From NCBI GenBank assembly GCA_900554815.1, contig USIO01000007.1:1-62423 (forward strand): a stretch of 62,423 nucleotides of DNA, in the 5' to 3' direction. The position numbers were made by a program, and so were the translations under genes. Below are positions 39,664-48,360 of the stretch, one piece after another (within the stretch, counting starts at the first letter, position 1; the number at the start of each line of letters is the position of its first letter). The notes below the pieces were generated by a model, which was not told the DNA's origin, searched no databases, and saw only the letters and a program-made list of their open reading frames with translations. This DNA comes from an uncultured Clostridium sp. Its GTDB lineage: Bacteria > Bacillota > Clostridia > TANB77 > CAG-508.

Positions 39664-39673
39664 AAAAACAGAT

Positions 39674-39709
39674 AAGCTTTAAAAGTAAAATTTTAAGGCT
39701 TATTTTTTC
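39674..39709 (+). terminator. Terminator at the left end of the element
   Basis: AAGCTTTAAAA and TTTTAAGGCTT pair, followed by ATTTTTTC. It sits just after the displaced integrase stop codon. Confidence 0.75.
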
Positions 39710-39717
39710 ACCCTAAA

Positions 39718-39920
39718 ACTATACTAAAAATTATTTTTACGACTTTGCAGGTAATGTGGATGAATGGACACAAGAACGGAACTGAAGTTCGTGTCGTGTT
39801 ATCCGTGGTGGCGGTTACGACGATAGTGGGAACTTTTGTCCTGTCGCCTATCGGAATTACGACTATCCTATTAACGACTATCTTAGCACTGGATTTCGTG
39901 CCACGCTTTATATTAAGTAG
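39718..39920 (+). pseudogene. Fragment of a formylglycine-generating-enzyme-like C-terminal domain
   Basis: One frame reads FYDFAGNVDEWTQE, then RN-stop, then VIRGGGYDDSGNFC, VAYRNYDYP and STGFRATLYIK, the ending of FGE/SUMF1-like domains often attached to prepilin-like proteins in Clostridia. It is broken: an in-frame TGA at about 39783 and a 5-bp tandem duplication (CGTGT twice). Its codons (CGT, GTC, CGG) are richer in G+C than the surroundings. CGG at 39852 fits arginine here, unlike every intact gene in the window, so it looks like foreign debris. No start is visible. Confidence 0.65.
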
Positions 39921-39972
39921 CACTGACCACTGTAAAATTCTTTAATTGTATCCAAGCACAGACAGAGGGAGA

Positions 39973-39994
39973 GAACTTTGAAATTTCAGAGTTC
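39973..39994 (+). terminator. Perfect-loop hairpin in the element
   Basis: GAACTTTGAAA and TTTCAGAGTTC pair with one G-T; CTCCTTCTTTTT follows. It resembles the stem after the nuclease gene at 43058. Confidence 0.5.
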
Positions 39995-40006
39995 CTCCTT
40001 CTTTTT

Positions 40007-40066
40007 ATAATGAACAAAAAGTCCGTCCCTTTGTTCATAATGAACAAAAAGTCCGTCCCTTTGTTC
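40007..40066 (+). repeat. Tandem 30-bp repeat, each unit a hairpin
   Basis: Two identical 30-base units beginning ATAATGAACAAAAAG. Within each, GAACAAA pairs with TTTGTTC around AAGTCCGTCCC. Confidence 0.85.
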
Positions 40067-40177
40067 AGGAAGCGAAGCAACGTAGAGATAAATGATGCGA
40101 AACGAAGAGAAGTTTTAGTAATAAGGACAAACAAGAAACGAATACAATTGATAGAAAGGTAGGTGAATACTCTGAAA

Positions 40178-40324
40178 ATGACAAAAAAGGATGATAAGAA
40201 GCAAAAAGACAAACTACCATTTGCAGTTTTTATATCTCCAAAATCAAATGTGGGTGATACTCAAGATTATAAACAGGTATTCACCGATATTATATCTGAT
40301 AGAATACAAGAAAAATACAAATAA
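40178..40324 (+). CDS. Small hypothetical protein of the element
   Basis: 48 residues (MTKKDDKKQKDKLPFAVFIS then a polar helix ending RIQEKYK). AGGTAGGTG lies about 13 bases before the ATG; an in-frame GTG at 40163 is an alternative. No family recognised; it could be the remnant of a longer protein. Confidence 0.35.
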   Translation: MTKKDDKKQKDKLPFAVFISPKSNVGDTQDYKQVFTDIISDRIQEKYK

Positions 40325-40416
40325 GAATAAGAACAAATTTTTGCAGACATATTGAAAAAACATATGATTTATGATATAAATTATATATCAAATGAAACAA
40401 TATAAATTTAAGAGAA

Positions 40417-40449
40417 TTTCAACTGTTCGGAAATTCCGAATAGTTGAAA
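40417..40449 (+). promoter_or_regulatory. Near-perfect palindrome upstream of the RhuM-like gene
   Basis: TTTCAACT-g-TTCGGAA-a-TTCCGAA-t-AGTTGAAA, 33 bases with one G-T pair, ends 15 bases before the start codon. It could be an autoregulatory operator or an RNA hairpin over the leader. Confidence 0.6.
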
Positions 40450-40463
40450 AAAGGAGAAAATCA

Positions 40464-41490
40464 ATGAAAAATAGAAATGAAAAAAATGAAGATAAGAATA
40501 TGCAAATTACATCTCATGACTTTTTAATATATAGAAATGCTAATGATGATGTAAAGGTTGAAGTATTATTAATTAATAAAGATATATGGTTAACTCAAAA
40601 TTTAATTGCTGAATTATTTGGGGTTGCAAGAAGTACGATAACGGATCATATTAATAATATATTAAAAAGTGGAGAATTAGATGAAAAAAGCACCGTCGGA
40701 AAAACCGACATTGCAAATTCTGACAAACCAGTAAAGATTTATAATCTTGATATGATTATTGCTGTTGGATACAGAGTAAATTCAAAGAAAGCTACTGATT
40801 TTAGAATATGGGCAACAAAAATTTTAAAAGAGTATATGATTAAAGGTATTGTAATGGATGATGAAAGGCTTAAAAATCCAAACTATATTTTTGGTGAAGA
40901 TTACTTTGAAGAAACATTAGAGCGAATCAGAAATATACGAGCAAGTGAACGAAGATTTTATCAAAAAATTACAGATATATATTCTGCTTGTAGTATAGAT
41001 TATGATAAAGATGCAGAAATTACAAAAACATTTTTTAAAACAGTACAAAACAAATTACATTTCGCCGTTACTGGAAATACTGCAGCAGAGATAGTTTAAT
41101 TCTAATAAGGAACATATGGGATTGACATCATGGAAACAATCACCTAATGGTCCAATATATAAATATGATGTAGATGTGGCAAAAAATTATTTAACGGAAA
41201 AAGAATTGCATGATTTAAATAGAATTGTTACAATGTATTTAGATTATGCAGAATTACAGGCAGAAAACCATAATGCTATGACTATGCAGGACTGGATTGA
41301 AAAACTGGATGCTTTTTTACAATTTAATGGACAAGATATATTGCACAATGCGGGAAAGATATCACAAAAAGTTGCTCAAGAATTAGCATATAAAGAATAT
41401 GATAAATTTAAATTAAAACAAGATAAATTATATGTATCTGACTATGATATGTTTGTAGAACAAATAAAACTTATTGAAGATAAAAAATGA
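40464..41490 (+). pseudogene. RhuM-family protein, frame broken near 41094
   Basis: Start ATG 40464 after AAAGGAG. The N-terminal half has VLLINKDIWLTQNLIAELFG, RSTITDHINNILKSGELDEK and YNLDMIIAVGYRVNSKKATD, the Bro-N-like/RhuM signature. It ends at FAVTGNTAAEIV-stop (41097-41099). The C-terminal half, NKEHMGLTSWKQSPNGP through LNRIVTMYLDYAE, is in another frame to 41490. The break lies in a short T run and contains no CGG, so unlike the CGG sites this looks like ordinary decay or a real base deletion. RhuM proteins are common in mobile elements; function uncertain. Confidence 0.75.
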
Positions 41491-41538
41491 ACGTGCAATT
41501 AATTCTTGCAAGTTGAAATATGAACTAATAAGTAATTC

Positions 41539-41573
41539 TTATCAGTTGGTAACAATTTGTCACCAACTGATAA
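41539..41573. terminator. Bidirectional terminator between rhuM and the minus-strand gene
   Basis: TTATCAGTTGGT pairs with ACCAACTGATAA around an 11-base loop, between converging genes. Confidence 0.75.
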
Positions 41574-41588
41574 AATATTCTATTAATG

Positions 41589-42158
41589 TTACTTTACTAG
41601 AAATTTACCATTTTTATAAACTAGAGTATCTCCATTTTTTGCATTTTTTGGAATGTCATCTATGGGGATATTTTCTGGCTTGTTAGTATTTAGATTCTTG
41701 CAAACAGCAAAATCTATACCAATATCAGAAATTTGATAATATTCTGGTAAAACATTTATTTTTGAAGAAAGAGTTGCATAACTGCATTCACCTAAAAGGT
41801 TATCAATATTATTTGCATTTGCTGGGATTCCTGTGTAATCCACACGAAAATCTTTTGAAGAAACTTTTTTTAGTGCTTCTCCGACTTCTGGAGTTGTTCC
41901 TTTAAAATAAGATTTAGGAATATTATATATAGTTTTAGAAGAGTAATCGAAGCAAACTGCGTAATCGTTTTCGAATTTTGCAAAATGCAGTTTAGTATTA
42001 TTGGGTAAGTTTTCAAGTATTTTATCATTTAATTGCAATTCTAAATAACTTTGTAATTCATGAATAAAATCATCAACAAAAGTTCCTTTGATATTATCAT
42101 GAATTTTATTATCTAATAGATTTAAGCTATTTAATGAAAAATTTAAAAAATCGTTCAA
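41589..42158 (-). CDS. Hypothetical protein of the murA element
   Basis: 189 residues from a TTG (42158 on the minus strand) with a strong AGGAGG 8 bases upstream. Helical N-terminus (about 1-50) and a mixed C-terminal part ending NGDTLVYKNGKFLVK. No signal peptide, membrane helix or known motif. It is divergent from the nuclease gene across a 40-base shared promoter region. It is the only minus-strand gene in the element, as often seen for cargo or immunity-type genes; I do not recognise it. Confidence 0.6.
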   Translation of the reverse strand: MNDFLNFSLNSLNLLDNKIHDNIKGTFVDDFIHELQSYLELQLNDKILENLPNNTKLHFAKFENDYAVCFDYSSKTIYNIPKSYFKGTTPEVGEALKKVSSKDFRVDYTGIPANANNIDNLLGECSYATLSSKINVLPEYYQISDIGIDFAVCKNLNTNKPENIPIDDIPKNAKNGDTLVYKNGKFLVK

Positions 42159-42176
42159 ATTAGTTCCTCCTTATGG

Positions 42177-42182
42177 TATAAT
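42177..42182 (+). promoter_or_regulatory. TATAAT -10 candidate for the YHYH-nuclease gene
   Basis: TATAAT at 42177-42182, 24 bases before the start; no good -35 is visible. Confidence 0.4.
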
Positions 42183-42200
42183 TTTTGTTAGGTGATAATA

Positions 42201-43049
42201 ATGAAAAAAATAAAGAATGTAATAATCATTATAGTAATATTAATGAGTGTAGGCAATGTGAGTCTTGCACATGGTGGCAATATTACAGGTTGGAAAGATA
42301 AAGATTCAGAAAATATAACTGAATATAATGGAAAATATTATGGATATCACAAAGAAGATGGAGTAGTCCATTATCATCAAGTAAAATGGGATGAAGAAAA
42401 TCAAAAATGGGTAATTGTTATGCCGGCAGTATATTATGATGAAAACTTTAATAAAATAGAAAATGATTACGATGAAAATACCAATAAAATTGAAGTAGAA
42501 CTAGTAGAAGTAATTGATGGAGATACTGCAAAATTCAAAATGAACGGAGAGCAAATAACTGTTAGATTTTTAGGAATAAATACAAAAGAAACAGTAGACC
42601 CAGAAATTGGAGAAGAAGTTTGGGGAAAAGAAGCAAGTGATTTTACAAAAGAAAAACTTGAAAATGCTACTAAAATTGAATTAGAATTTGATGAAGTTGC
42701 TGATGAAAAAGATAAATATGATAGATATTTATCTTGGATTTGGATAGATGATGAATTATTGCAAAATCTATTAGTAGAAAATGGACTAGCTGAAAATTAT
42801 ATGTTACAGAACAATTATAAATATGCTGGAATGTTACAAGAAAGTGAAGAAAATGCAAAAAATAATAAACTTGGAATTTGGAGTGAAGAAACGAGTGATA
42901 CACAAAATAATGAAAGCGAAAATCAAATAATAGAAAATAATAACACAGATATACAAGATAATAATTTAGTATATATGTTTTTAGGAATAGCAATAATATT
43001 AATTATAAGCATATTCAGTATAGCACATAATAAAAAGAAAGAAAAGTAG
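42201..43049 (+). CDS. YHYH-domain and thermonuclease (SNase)-like secreted protein
   Basis: 282 residues from the ATG at 42201 (TTAGGTG upstream). Signal peptide about 1-20 (SLA-HGG). Residues about 20-65 hold GKYYGYHKEDGVVHYHQVKW, a YHYH-type domain. Residues about 90-215 are a staphylococcal-nuclease-like domain with VIDGDTAKFKMNGEQITVRF, LGINTKET and DKYDRYLSWIWIDDELLQ, keeping the Asp, Arg and Glu-type active-site pattern. A C-terminal membrane helix (about 252-272) anchors it. It probably degrades nucleic acid outside the membrane; its value to the element is unknown. Confidence 0.8.
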   Translation: MKKIKNVIIIIVILMSVGNVSLAHGGNITGWKDKDSENITEYNGKYYGYHKEDGVVHYHQVKWDEENQKWVIVMPAVYYDENFNKIENDYDENTNKIEVELVEVIDGDTAKFKMNGEQITVRFLGINTKETVDPEIGEEVWGKEASDFTKEKLENATKIELEFDEVADEKDKYDRYLSWIWIDDELLQNLLVENGLAENYMLQNNYKYAGMLQESEENAKNNKLGIWSEETSDTQNNESENQIIENNNTDIQDNNLVYMFLGIAIILIISIFSIAHNKKKEK

Positions 43050-43057
43050 TTATAAAT

Positions 43058-43104
43058 AAAAAGTTCTGAAATTTTGGGAAGAGCCTTGAAATTTCAGAAC
43101 TTTT
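43058..43104 (+). terminator. Terminator after the nuclease gene
   Basis: AAAAGTTCTGAAAT pairs with ATTTCAGAACTTTT around an 18-base loop. Confidence 0.75.
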
Positions 43105-43114
43105 GATATATAAT
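43086..43114 (+). promoter_or_regulatory. Promoter of the serine integrase
   Basis: TTGAAA (43086-43091), 17-base spacer, TATAAT (43109-43114), overlapping the preceding terminator. Confidence 0.6.
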
Positions 43115-43187
43115 AGCGACAATAAAACATATTCAAAACAAAATGTTATTGATACATTTGACAATCATATATAGTTGGAGGAGATCT

Positions 43188-44832
43188 ATGAAAAAGTCTA
43201 ATGAAGAAAAAAGAGTTGTAATATATTGCAGAGAAAGTAGAGATGACTATGGTGAAAACTACGAAAGAATAGAAACCCAAAGAGATTTACTTGTAAAATA
43301 TTGTAAAGGTCATGGATATACCAATATAGTTGATATTATAATGGATGATGACAAAAGCGGTACAGACTTTAGCAGATTTGATGATATAAGAGAAAGAGCC
43401 AAAAATAAAGAAATAGATGTAATCGTTTTTAAAAACTCTGCAAGACTTGGAAGAAATCAAAAAGAGGCATTAGACTTTGTAGAATACCTTGAGATGCAAG
43501 GTGTAGAAATAATATTTGAAGATGAACAATATAATGAAGAAATGTTTGGACTATATGCGTGGTTTAATGAAAGAAGAGCAAGAGATGATAGTAAAAATAT
43601 AAGAAGAAATTTAAGACATAAAATAGAAGAAGGAGATTTACTTGTGAAAGCAATTTATGGATATAACAAAGATGGAAAAAAATTAGTTAAAAATTCTGAA
43701 ACAGCTCCAGTAGTAAAAGAGATATTTGAATTATATTCTAAAGACTGGGGATATCAAAAGATTGCAACATATCTAAATAAAAAAGGAATACCAACACCAT
43801 CTCAGAGCAGGAATTTTGCAAATGCAAAACAAACTGCAAATTGGAAAGCACAACATATAGTAAGAATATTAGATGACAGAAGATATATTGGAGATTATGT
43901 AGGTCGGACATACAGAAAAAGTAAGTTTTAAATCTAAAAAAACAAGAGTAAAAGATGAGTCAGAATGGACTATAATTGAAAATCATCATGGGCCAATTAT
44001 TGATAAAGAACTATTTGAAAAAGTACAAAAAATTAGAAAGAAAAGAAAAAAAGAAAGTGATAAATATAATAATGGTTTCAAGTTTGTAGATGTAGAAAAT
44101 AATTTATACTCAGGACTTTTATATTGTGGGAGATGTGGAACTGCAATGTATAAAAGAAAAGGTACAAGTGGAACAAGAAAAAGACCAGATAGTTATTTAT
44201 GTAAAAAATATAGTAATGAAGGTGCTATAAAAGATATAAGACCAGATTATGGTTGTAAACCTCATAGAATTAGGATTGAGTATTTAGACCAAATCGTAAA
44301 CGCGTATATAGATAATTTAGTTAGCAATCCAGAATTTAAAGATTTTGTTATGAACAATGTAAAAGCAATTAATACAAATAAAGTTACTTTAGAGAAAGAC
44401 TTAAATAAGCATAAGCAAACTATAGAAAAACTAGAAAAACAATTCAAACAAGTATATGAAGATAAACTAAATGAATTAATTCCAGAATTTATATATAAAG
44501 ACAAAAAACAAGAATTAGAAAAGAAGTTAAAAAATGAAAAGGAAAAATTACAAGAAACAGAAAATAAGTTTAATACATTAAACAAGTTAGAAGATAAAGA
44601 AGATTTAATCTTCAAAGCAATAGATGACATCAAAAAAAATGGACTAACAAAAGAAGAACTATCAAGATTGTTTGATAAAATCGTAGTATTTGATCCAAAA
44701 GAAATAACAAAAGAACAAAAGAAAGAATATAACCTAAATGATGAAATATACAAAGAACTCTATGAAAATGGAGGCTTAGCATTCCATTTGAAATTCATGT
44801 ATCCACAAACTATCACAAACAGGTGGATGTGA
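43188..44832 (+). CDS. Large serine recombinase/integrase, with +1 CGG shift
   Basis: ATG at 43188, 5 bases after GGAGGAG. The resolvase domain has catalytic Ser17 in VVIYCRES and IETQRDLLVKYC, FKNSARLGRNQ. The recombinase domain reaches DDRRYIGDYVG, then CGGA at 43905; the +1 frame gives HTEKVSFKSKKTRV, the zinc ribbon YCGRCGTAMY and a long coiled coil. Composite length 547 residues. The last codons (W-M-stop) are supplied by murA DNA beyond attR; in the excised circle the frame would instead continue into the element's left end (39595-39663). It should integrate and excise the murA element. Confidence 0.88.
43905..43908 (+). other. CGGA +1 shift site in the serine integrase
   Basis: GGT-CGGA-CAT-ACA is read G-G-H-T, joining the recombinase domain to its zinc ribbon. 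Confidence 0.86.
44820..44823 (+). other. attR core (CAGG)
   Basis: Right junction, CAAA-CAGG followed by TGGATGTGAAATCGG of murA (codons G-G-C-E-I-G). Confidence 0.8.
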
Positions 44833-45739
44833 AATCGGAGCAAGACCTATAGACTTACATTTAAACGGATTTAAAAAATTAGGAATTAATATTATAGAAG
44901 ACTCTGGATTTATTAGGTGCACTTGTGATAAAATAATAGGTAATGAAATTCATTTAGATTTTCCTAGTGTTGGTGCCACAGAAAATATTATGCTAGCTTC
45001 TGTATTTGCAGAAGGAGAGACAGTTATTACTAATGCTGCTATGGAACCAGAAATAGAAGACTTACAAAAATTTTTGAACAAAATGGGAGCAAAAATAGAA
45101 GGAGCTGGTAGTAATGTTATTAGAATAAAAGGTGTTAAGGAGTTAAAAGATGTAAATTACACTATTATGCCAGATAGAATAGAAACAGGAACTCTTTTAT
45201 GCAGTGCAGCTATAACTGGTGGAGAGATAGAAATAAAAGGTGTTATACCAGGACACATTAACCCAGTATTGCACAAATTAGAAGAAAGTGGATGTAAATT
45301 AGAAATAAAAAAAGATAGCATTTATTTAATAGCACCAAAAAAACTAATTGGAACAGAAATTAAAACAATGCCATATCCTGGGTTTCCAACAGATATGCAA
45401 TCAATTTATGGTAGCTTATTAAGTGTATCAAAAGGAACATCTGTAATAATTGAAAATATTTTTGAAAACAGGTATAAATATATTAATGAACTTATTAGAA
45501 TGGGTGCAAAAATAACAATAGAAGGTAAAATGGCAATATTTAAAGGAATTAGAAGACTTTCTGGAGCAGATGTTTGTGCAACAGACCTAAGAGGAGGAGC
45601 AGCATTAGTAGTTGCAGGACTACAAGCTAAAGGCAAAACAAAAGTACGAAATATTGAATATATATTAAGAGGATACGAAAATTTAGATGAAAAACTAAAC
45701 AATTTGGGAGCAAAAATTTCTAAAGAAGAAGGTGAATAA
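44824..45739 (+). pseudogene. murA: murA 3' fragment
   Basis: From the CAGG junction the MurA frame continues GGCEIGARPIDLHLNGF (catalytic Cys codon TGT 44828-44830) through GVIPGHINPVLHKLEESGC and ATDLRGGAALVVAGLQAKG to the stop at 45739. The first internal ATG is at 44990, already past the active-site loop, so no functional enzyme can be made while the element is in place unless a second MurA exists elsewhere. The sequence is otherwise intact, which argues for recent or reversible insertion. The next gene overlaps its 3' end through its ribosome-binding site. Confidence 0.92.
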
Positions 45740-45740
45740 A

Positions 45741-46739
45741 TTGAAAAAAAATAAATCTCAAGATATTGACTTATTATTTATTGAACAGAATGGACATAAG
45801 AAAAAAGAAGGGAACAAAAAACGCCCTTCAAAAAACAAATCCAAAAAGGACAAGCAACAGGACCAAGATAAAGATTTATTTAAATTTGATGAAGAAGTTG
45901 TAATTGGTATAACAAAACCAAAAGAAACAAAAAAAACAAAAACAAAGAAAAATAAAAAGAAAAAGAAAGTAGAAAATAAATAAAGTAACAAAATAGAAAA
46001 CAAAAAAAACAAAAAGGCATTAGCGGTTGTAAAATGGTTTACATTAATAATTTTATTAATAGGAGCAATTCTATATTTTCTAATGTGCCCATTATTTAAC
46101 ATAAAAGAAATTACAGTAATAGGTAACAAAAAAATATCTACAAATGAAATATTAAGCTTATCCGAAATTAATATTAATGAGAATATTTTTAGAATTCATT
46201 TAGGACAAGTTGAAGAAAAAATAAAACAAAATGCTTATATAGATACAGTAAAAATTAACAGAAAATTGCCAAATAAAATACAAATTCAAATTGAAGAAAG
46301 AACAACAACTTATATGTTAGAATTTGTAAATGCTTTTGCTTATATAAATAATCAAGGGTATATATTAGAAATTAGTGAGCAAAAACTAAATCTACCAATT
46401 ATTATAGGCTATAAAACAGAAACAGAAAATATAAAACCAGGCAATAGATTATGCTTAGAGGATTTGCAAAAACTTGAAACTGTATTAAAAATTGTAGAGA
46501 CTGCAAAAAGTTATGAAATTGCGAACACAATTAGTAAAATTGATATTACAGATAGTAATAACTATACCTTATTATTAGAAACAGAAAAAAAGACAGTTTA
46601 TTTAGGGGATGCAAGTAATATAAATACAAGAATATTATATTTAAAAGAAATACTAGAAATTGAAAAAGGAAAGGAAATGTTAGTATTTTTAAACGTAGAT
46701 ATTAACAATGAAAAGGTATACACAAGGGAAAAAGTTTAA
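45741..46739 (+). CDS. ftsQ: Cell-division protein FtsQ/DivIB, with an in-frame TAA at 45981
   Basis: FtsQ links divisome assembly to wall synthesis. A TTG at 45741 follows GAAGGTG, which fixes the start. The first 80 codons encode a Lys-rich cytoplasmic tail ending KKKKVENK, then TAA (45981-45983). The same frame continues SNKIENKKNKK, a membrane helix (KWFTLIILLIGAILYFLM) and the POTRA region FNIKEITVIGNKKISTNEIL to 46739. There is no canonical start codon between the stop and the helix; the first ATG (46083) is inside it. Either a nonsense mutation, readthrough, or a noncanonical start applies. This break is not a CGG site. Confidence 0.8.
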
Positions 46740-46770
46740 TAAAAACATATAAACAACTATTTAAATAATA

Positions 46771-46821
46771 AAAAATAGGAATTTGAAAATTTATTTTCTA
46801 TAGTTTCAAATTCCTATTTTT
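46771..46821 (+). terminator. Terminator after ftsQ
   Basis: AAAAATAGGAATTTGAAA pairs with TTTCAAATTCCTATTTTT, an 18-bp stem. Confidence 0.88.
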
Positions 46822-46849
46822 CATAACTTAACAAAATTGTAATAATGTA

Positions 46850-46878
46850 TTGAAAAACAAACAAAAAAAATATATAAT
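46850..46878 (+). promoter_or_regulatory. Promoter of ylxW-ylxX-sbp
   Basis: TTGAAA (46850-46855), 17-base spacer, TATAAT (46873-46878), 42 bases upstream of the gene start. Confidence 0.7.
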
Positions 46879-46920
46879 GTAATACGTACATTAAAGAATA
46901 ATTTTAAGAAGGTGAAAAGA

Positions 46921-47643
46921 TTGAATAAACAAGTAATAGCAATTTCATTAGGCATTATTTGTATATTTTTAACCATTGGAATATGCATACAACTAAAAAC
47001 AATTGACTTAGCAAATGCAACAGTTTCTAAAACTTTTAGTGAAGATAAATTAAGAGACGAAGTTTTAAAATTAAAAGAACAATATGATAATTTATATACT
47101 GAATTAGAAAATGCAGAAAAGGAGCTAGAAACTATAAGAAAAACTGCAACAGAAGATAATGATAGTTCAAAAGCTATAGAAGAAGAAATAAAATTAACTA
47201 ATAGATTATTAGGGTTAACAGAACTTCAAGGAAAAGGAATTATTTTAGTATTAAGCGATAATAAAACACAAAGTGTGGATGGAGTAACTTCTGGAAATAT
47301 TATAGACTATATAATACATGATGAAGATTTAATTGTCTTATTAAATGAGCTAAAAAATTGTGGGGCAGAAGCAATTTCTATAAATCAACAAAGAATTGTA
47401 AATACTACAGGAATTACATGCGACGGACTTGTTATTAGAATTAATGGTCAAAAAGTTAGTGCACCATACGAAATAAAAGCAATTGGCTCTCCGGAAAGGC
47501 TAATGGGAATAGACACTTTAGGATCTTATAAAGAAAAACTAGATCAATTAGGTCTTATTAAAGAATTTAAAAAATCAAATGATATTACTATTCCTAAGTA
47601 TGAAGGAGTATTCAACTTTCAATATTTAAGAAATGTAAAATAA
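46921..47643 (+). CDS. ylxW: DUF881 division-cluster protein YlxW
   Basis: 240 residues from a TTG at 46921, 6 bases after AGAAGGTG. One N-terminal membrane helix (about 5-22), a coiled coil (about 40-85), then the DUF881 domain with GLTELQGKGIILVLSDN, NCGAEAISINQQRIVNTTGI and PYEIKAIGSPERL. The biochemical function is unknown. DUF881 genes lie between divIB and sbp-ftsA-ftsZ in many Bacillota, as here. Confidence 0.88.
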   Translation: MNKQVIAISLGIICIFLTIGICIQLKTIDLANATVSKTFSEDKLRDEVLKLKEQYDNLYTELENAEKELETIRKTATEDNDSSKAIEEEIKLTNRLLGLTELQGKGIILVLSDNKTQSVDGVTSGNIIDYIIHDEDLIVLLNELKNCGAEAISINQQRIVNTTGITCDGLVIRINGQKVSAPYEIKAIGSPERLMGIDTLGSYKEKLDQLGLIKEFKKSNDITIPKYEGVFNFQYLRNVK

Positions 47644-47658
47644 ATGAGGTGAAATGAG

Positions 47659-48360
47659 TTGAAAGGTAAAGGTGTAATGCTAGTTACAATTAGTGCTATG
47701 ATTGCACTACTGGTCGCAATAACTTTAGTGCAATTTCGAACTATAGGCGAAACAGATATAGAAGCATTAGAAAATATGAGAGAAACCGAACTAAGAGTGG
47801 AAATATCTAACTGGAAAACAAAACAAGAAGAAGTAAGTGAAAAGTTAGAAGAAACAAAAGAAATGATAGCACAATATAAAGAAACAATTGCAAATAACCA
47901 AGAAGCATATGGATTACTTGAAAAGGAATTAGAACAGGCGCAACTAGCTTTAGGAAAAACAGAAGTAGAGGGAAGCGGAATTGTTATTACATTAGAAGAT
48001 AATGAGTATTCAAAAATCGATGAATATGACTTATTTCTTTTAGTAAATGCGCTAAAATTAGCAGGAGCAGAAGCTATTTCTATTAATGACCAGAGAATTA
48101 TTTCTATGACAGACATAAAAAATATAAGTGATGGATTTATTAAAATGAATGGAATGCCATTGATGTCCCCATATGTAGTAAAAGCAATTGGAAATCAAAC
48201 ATACTTAGAAAGTGAACTAACTTTAAAAACATATGGATATATAGACAAACAAATAAAAGCTAATAATAAAACTGCAAAAATAGAAAGACAAGATGTAATT
48301 ATCATTCCTAAGTATGAGGGAAATATTGAAATAACAAATGCTAAGGAGGTAAAAGAATGA
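47659..48360 (+). CDS. ylxX: DUF881 division-cluster protein YlxX
   Basis: 233 residues from a TTG with GAGGTG upstream. Same plan as the previous gene: N-terminal helix, coiled coil (about 40-90) and DUF881 with EVEGSGIVITLEDNEYS, LAGAEAISINDQRIISMTDI and PYVVKAIGNQTYL. The stop overlaps the next start as ATGA, so it is coupled to sbp. Tandem DUF881 genes are typical of this neighbourhood. Confidence 0.88.
   Translation: MKGKGVMLVTISAMIALLVAITLVQFRTIGETDIEALENMRETELRVEISNWKTKQEEVSEKLEETKEMIAQYKETIANNQEAYGLLEKELEQAQLALGKTEVEGSGIVITLEDNEYSKIDEYDLFLLVNALKLAGAEAISINDQRIISMTDIKNISDGFIKMNGMPLMSPYVVKAIGNQTYLESELTLKTYGYIDKQIKANNKTAKIERQDVIIIPKYEGNIEITNAKEVKE

Larger units (their letters stand above)
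39591..44823 (+). mobile_element. 5.2-kb serine-integrase element inserted in murA
   Basis: The element lies between two copies of CAGG: murA...TATC-CAGG at the left and CAGG-TGGATGTG...murA at the right. It carries murA-external cargo (protein fragment, RhuM-like gene, unknown minus-strand gene, YHYH-nuclease) and, at its right end, a large serine recombinase. Joining the outer flanks restores the MurA frame exactly. The element has no relaxase, so it is an integrated cassette, satellite or phage remnant rather than a conjugative element. Confidence 0.88.

Noticed and set aside
39745..39945. 66-residue ORF in the murA element
   Set aside because: It is the +1 frame of the FGE-like fragment; the recognisable family sequence is in the other frame.
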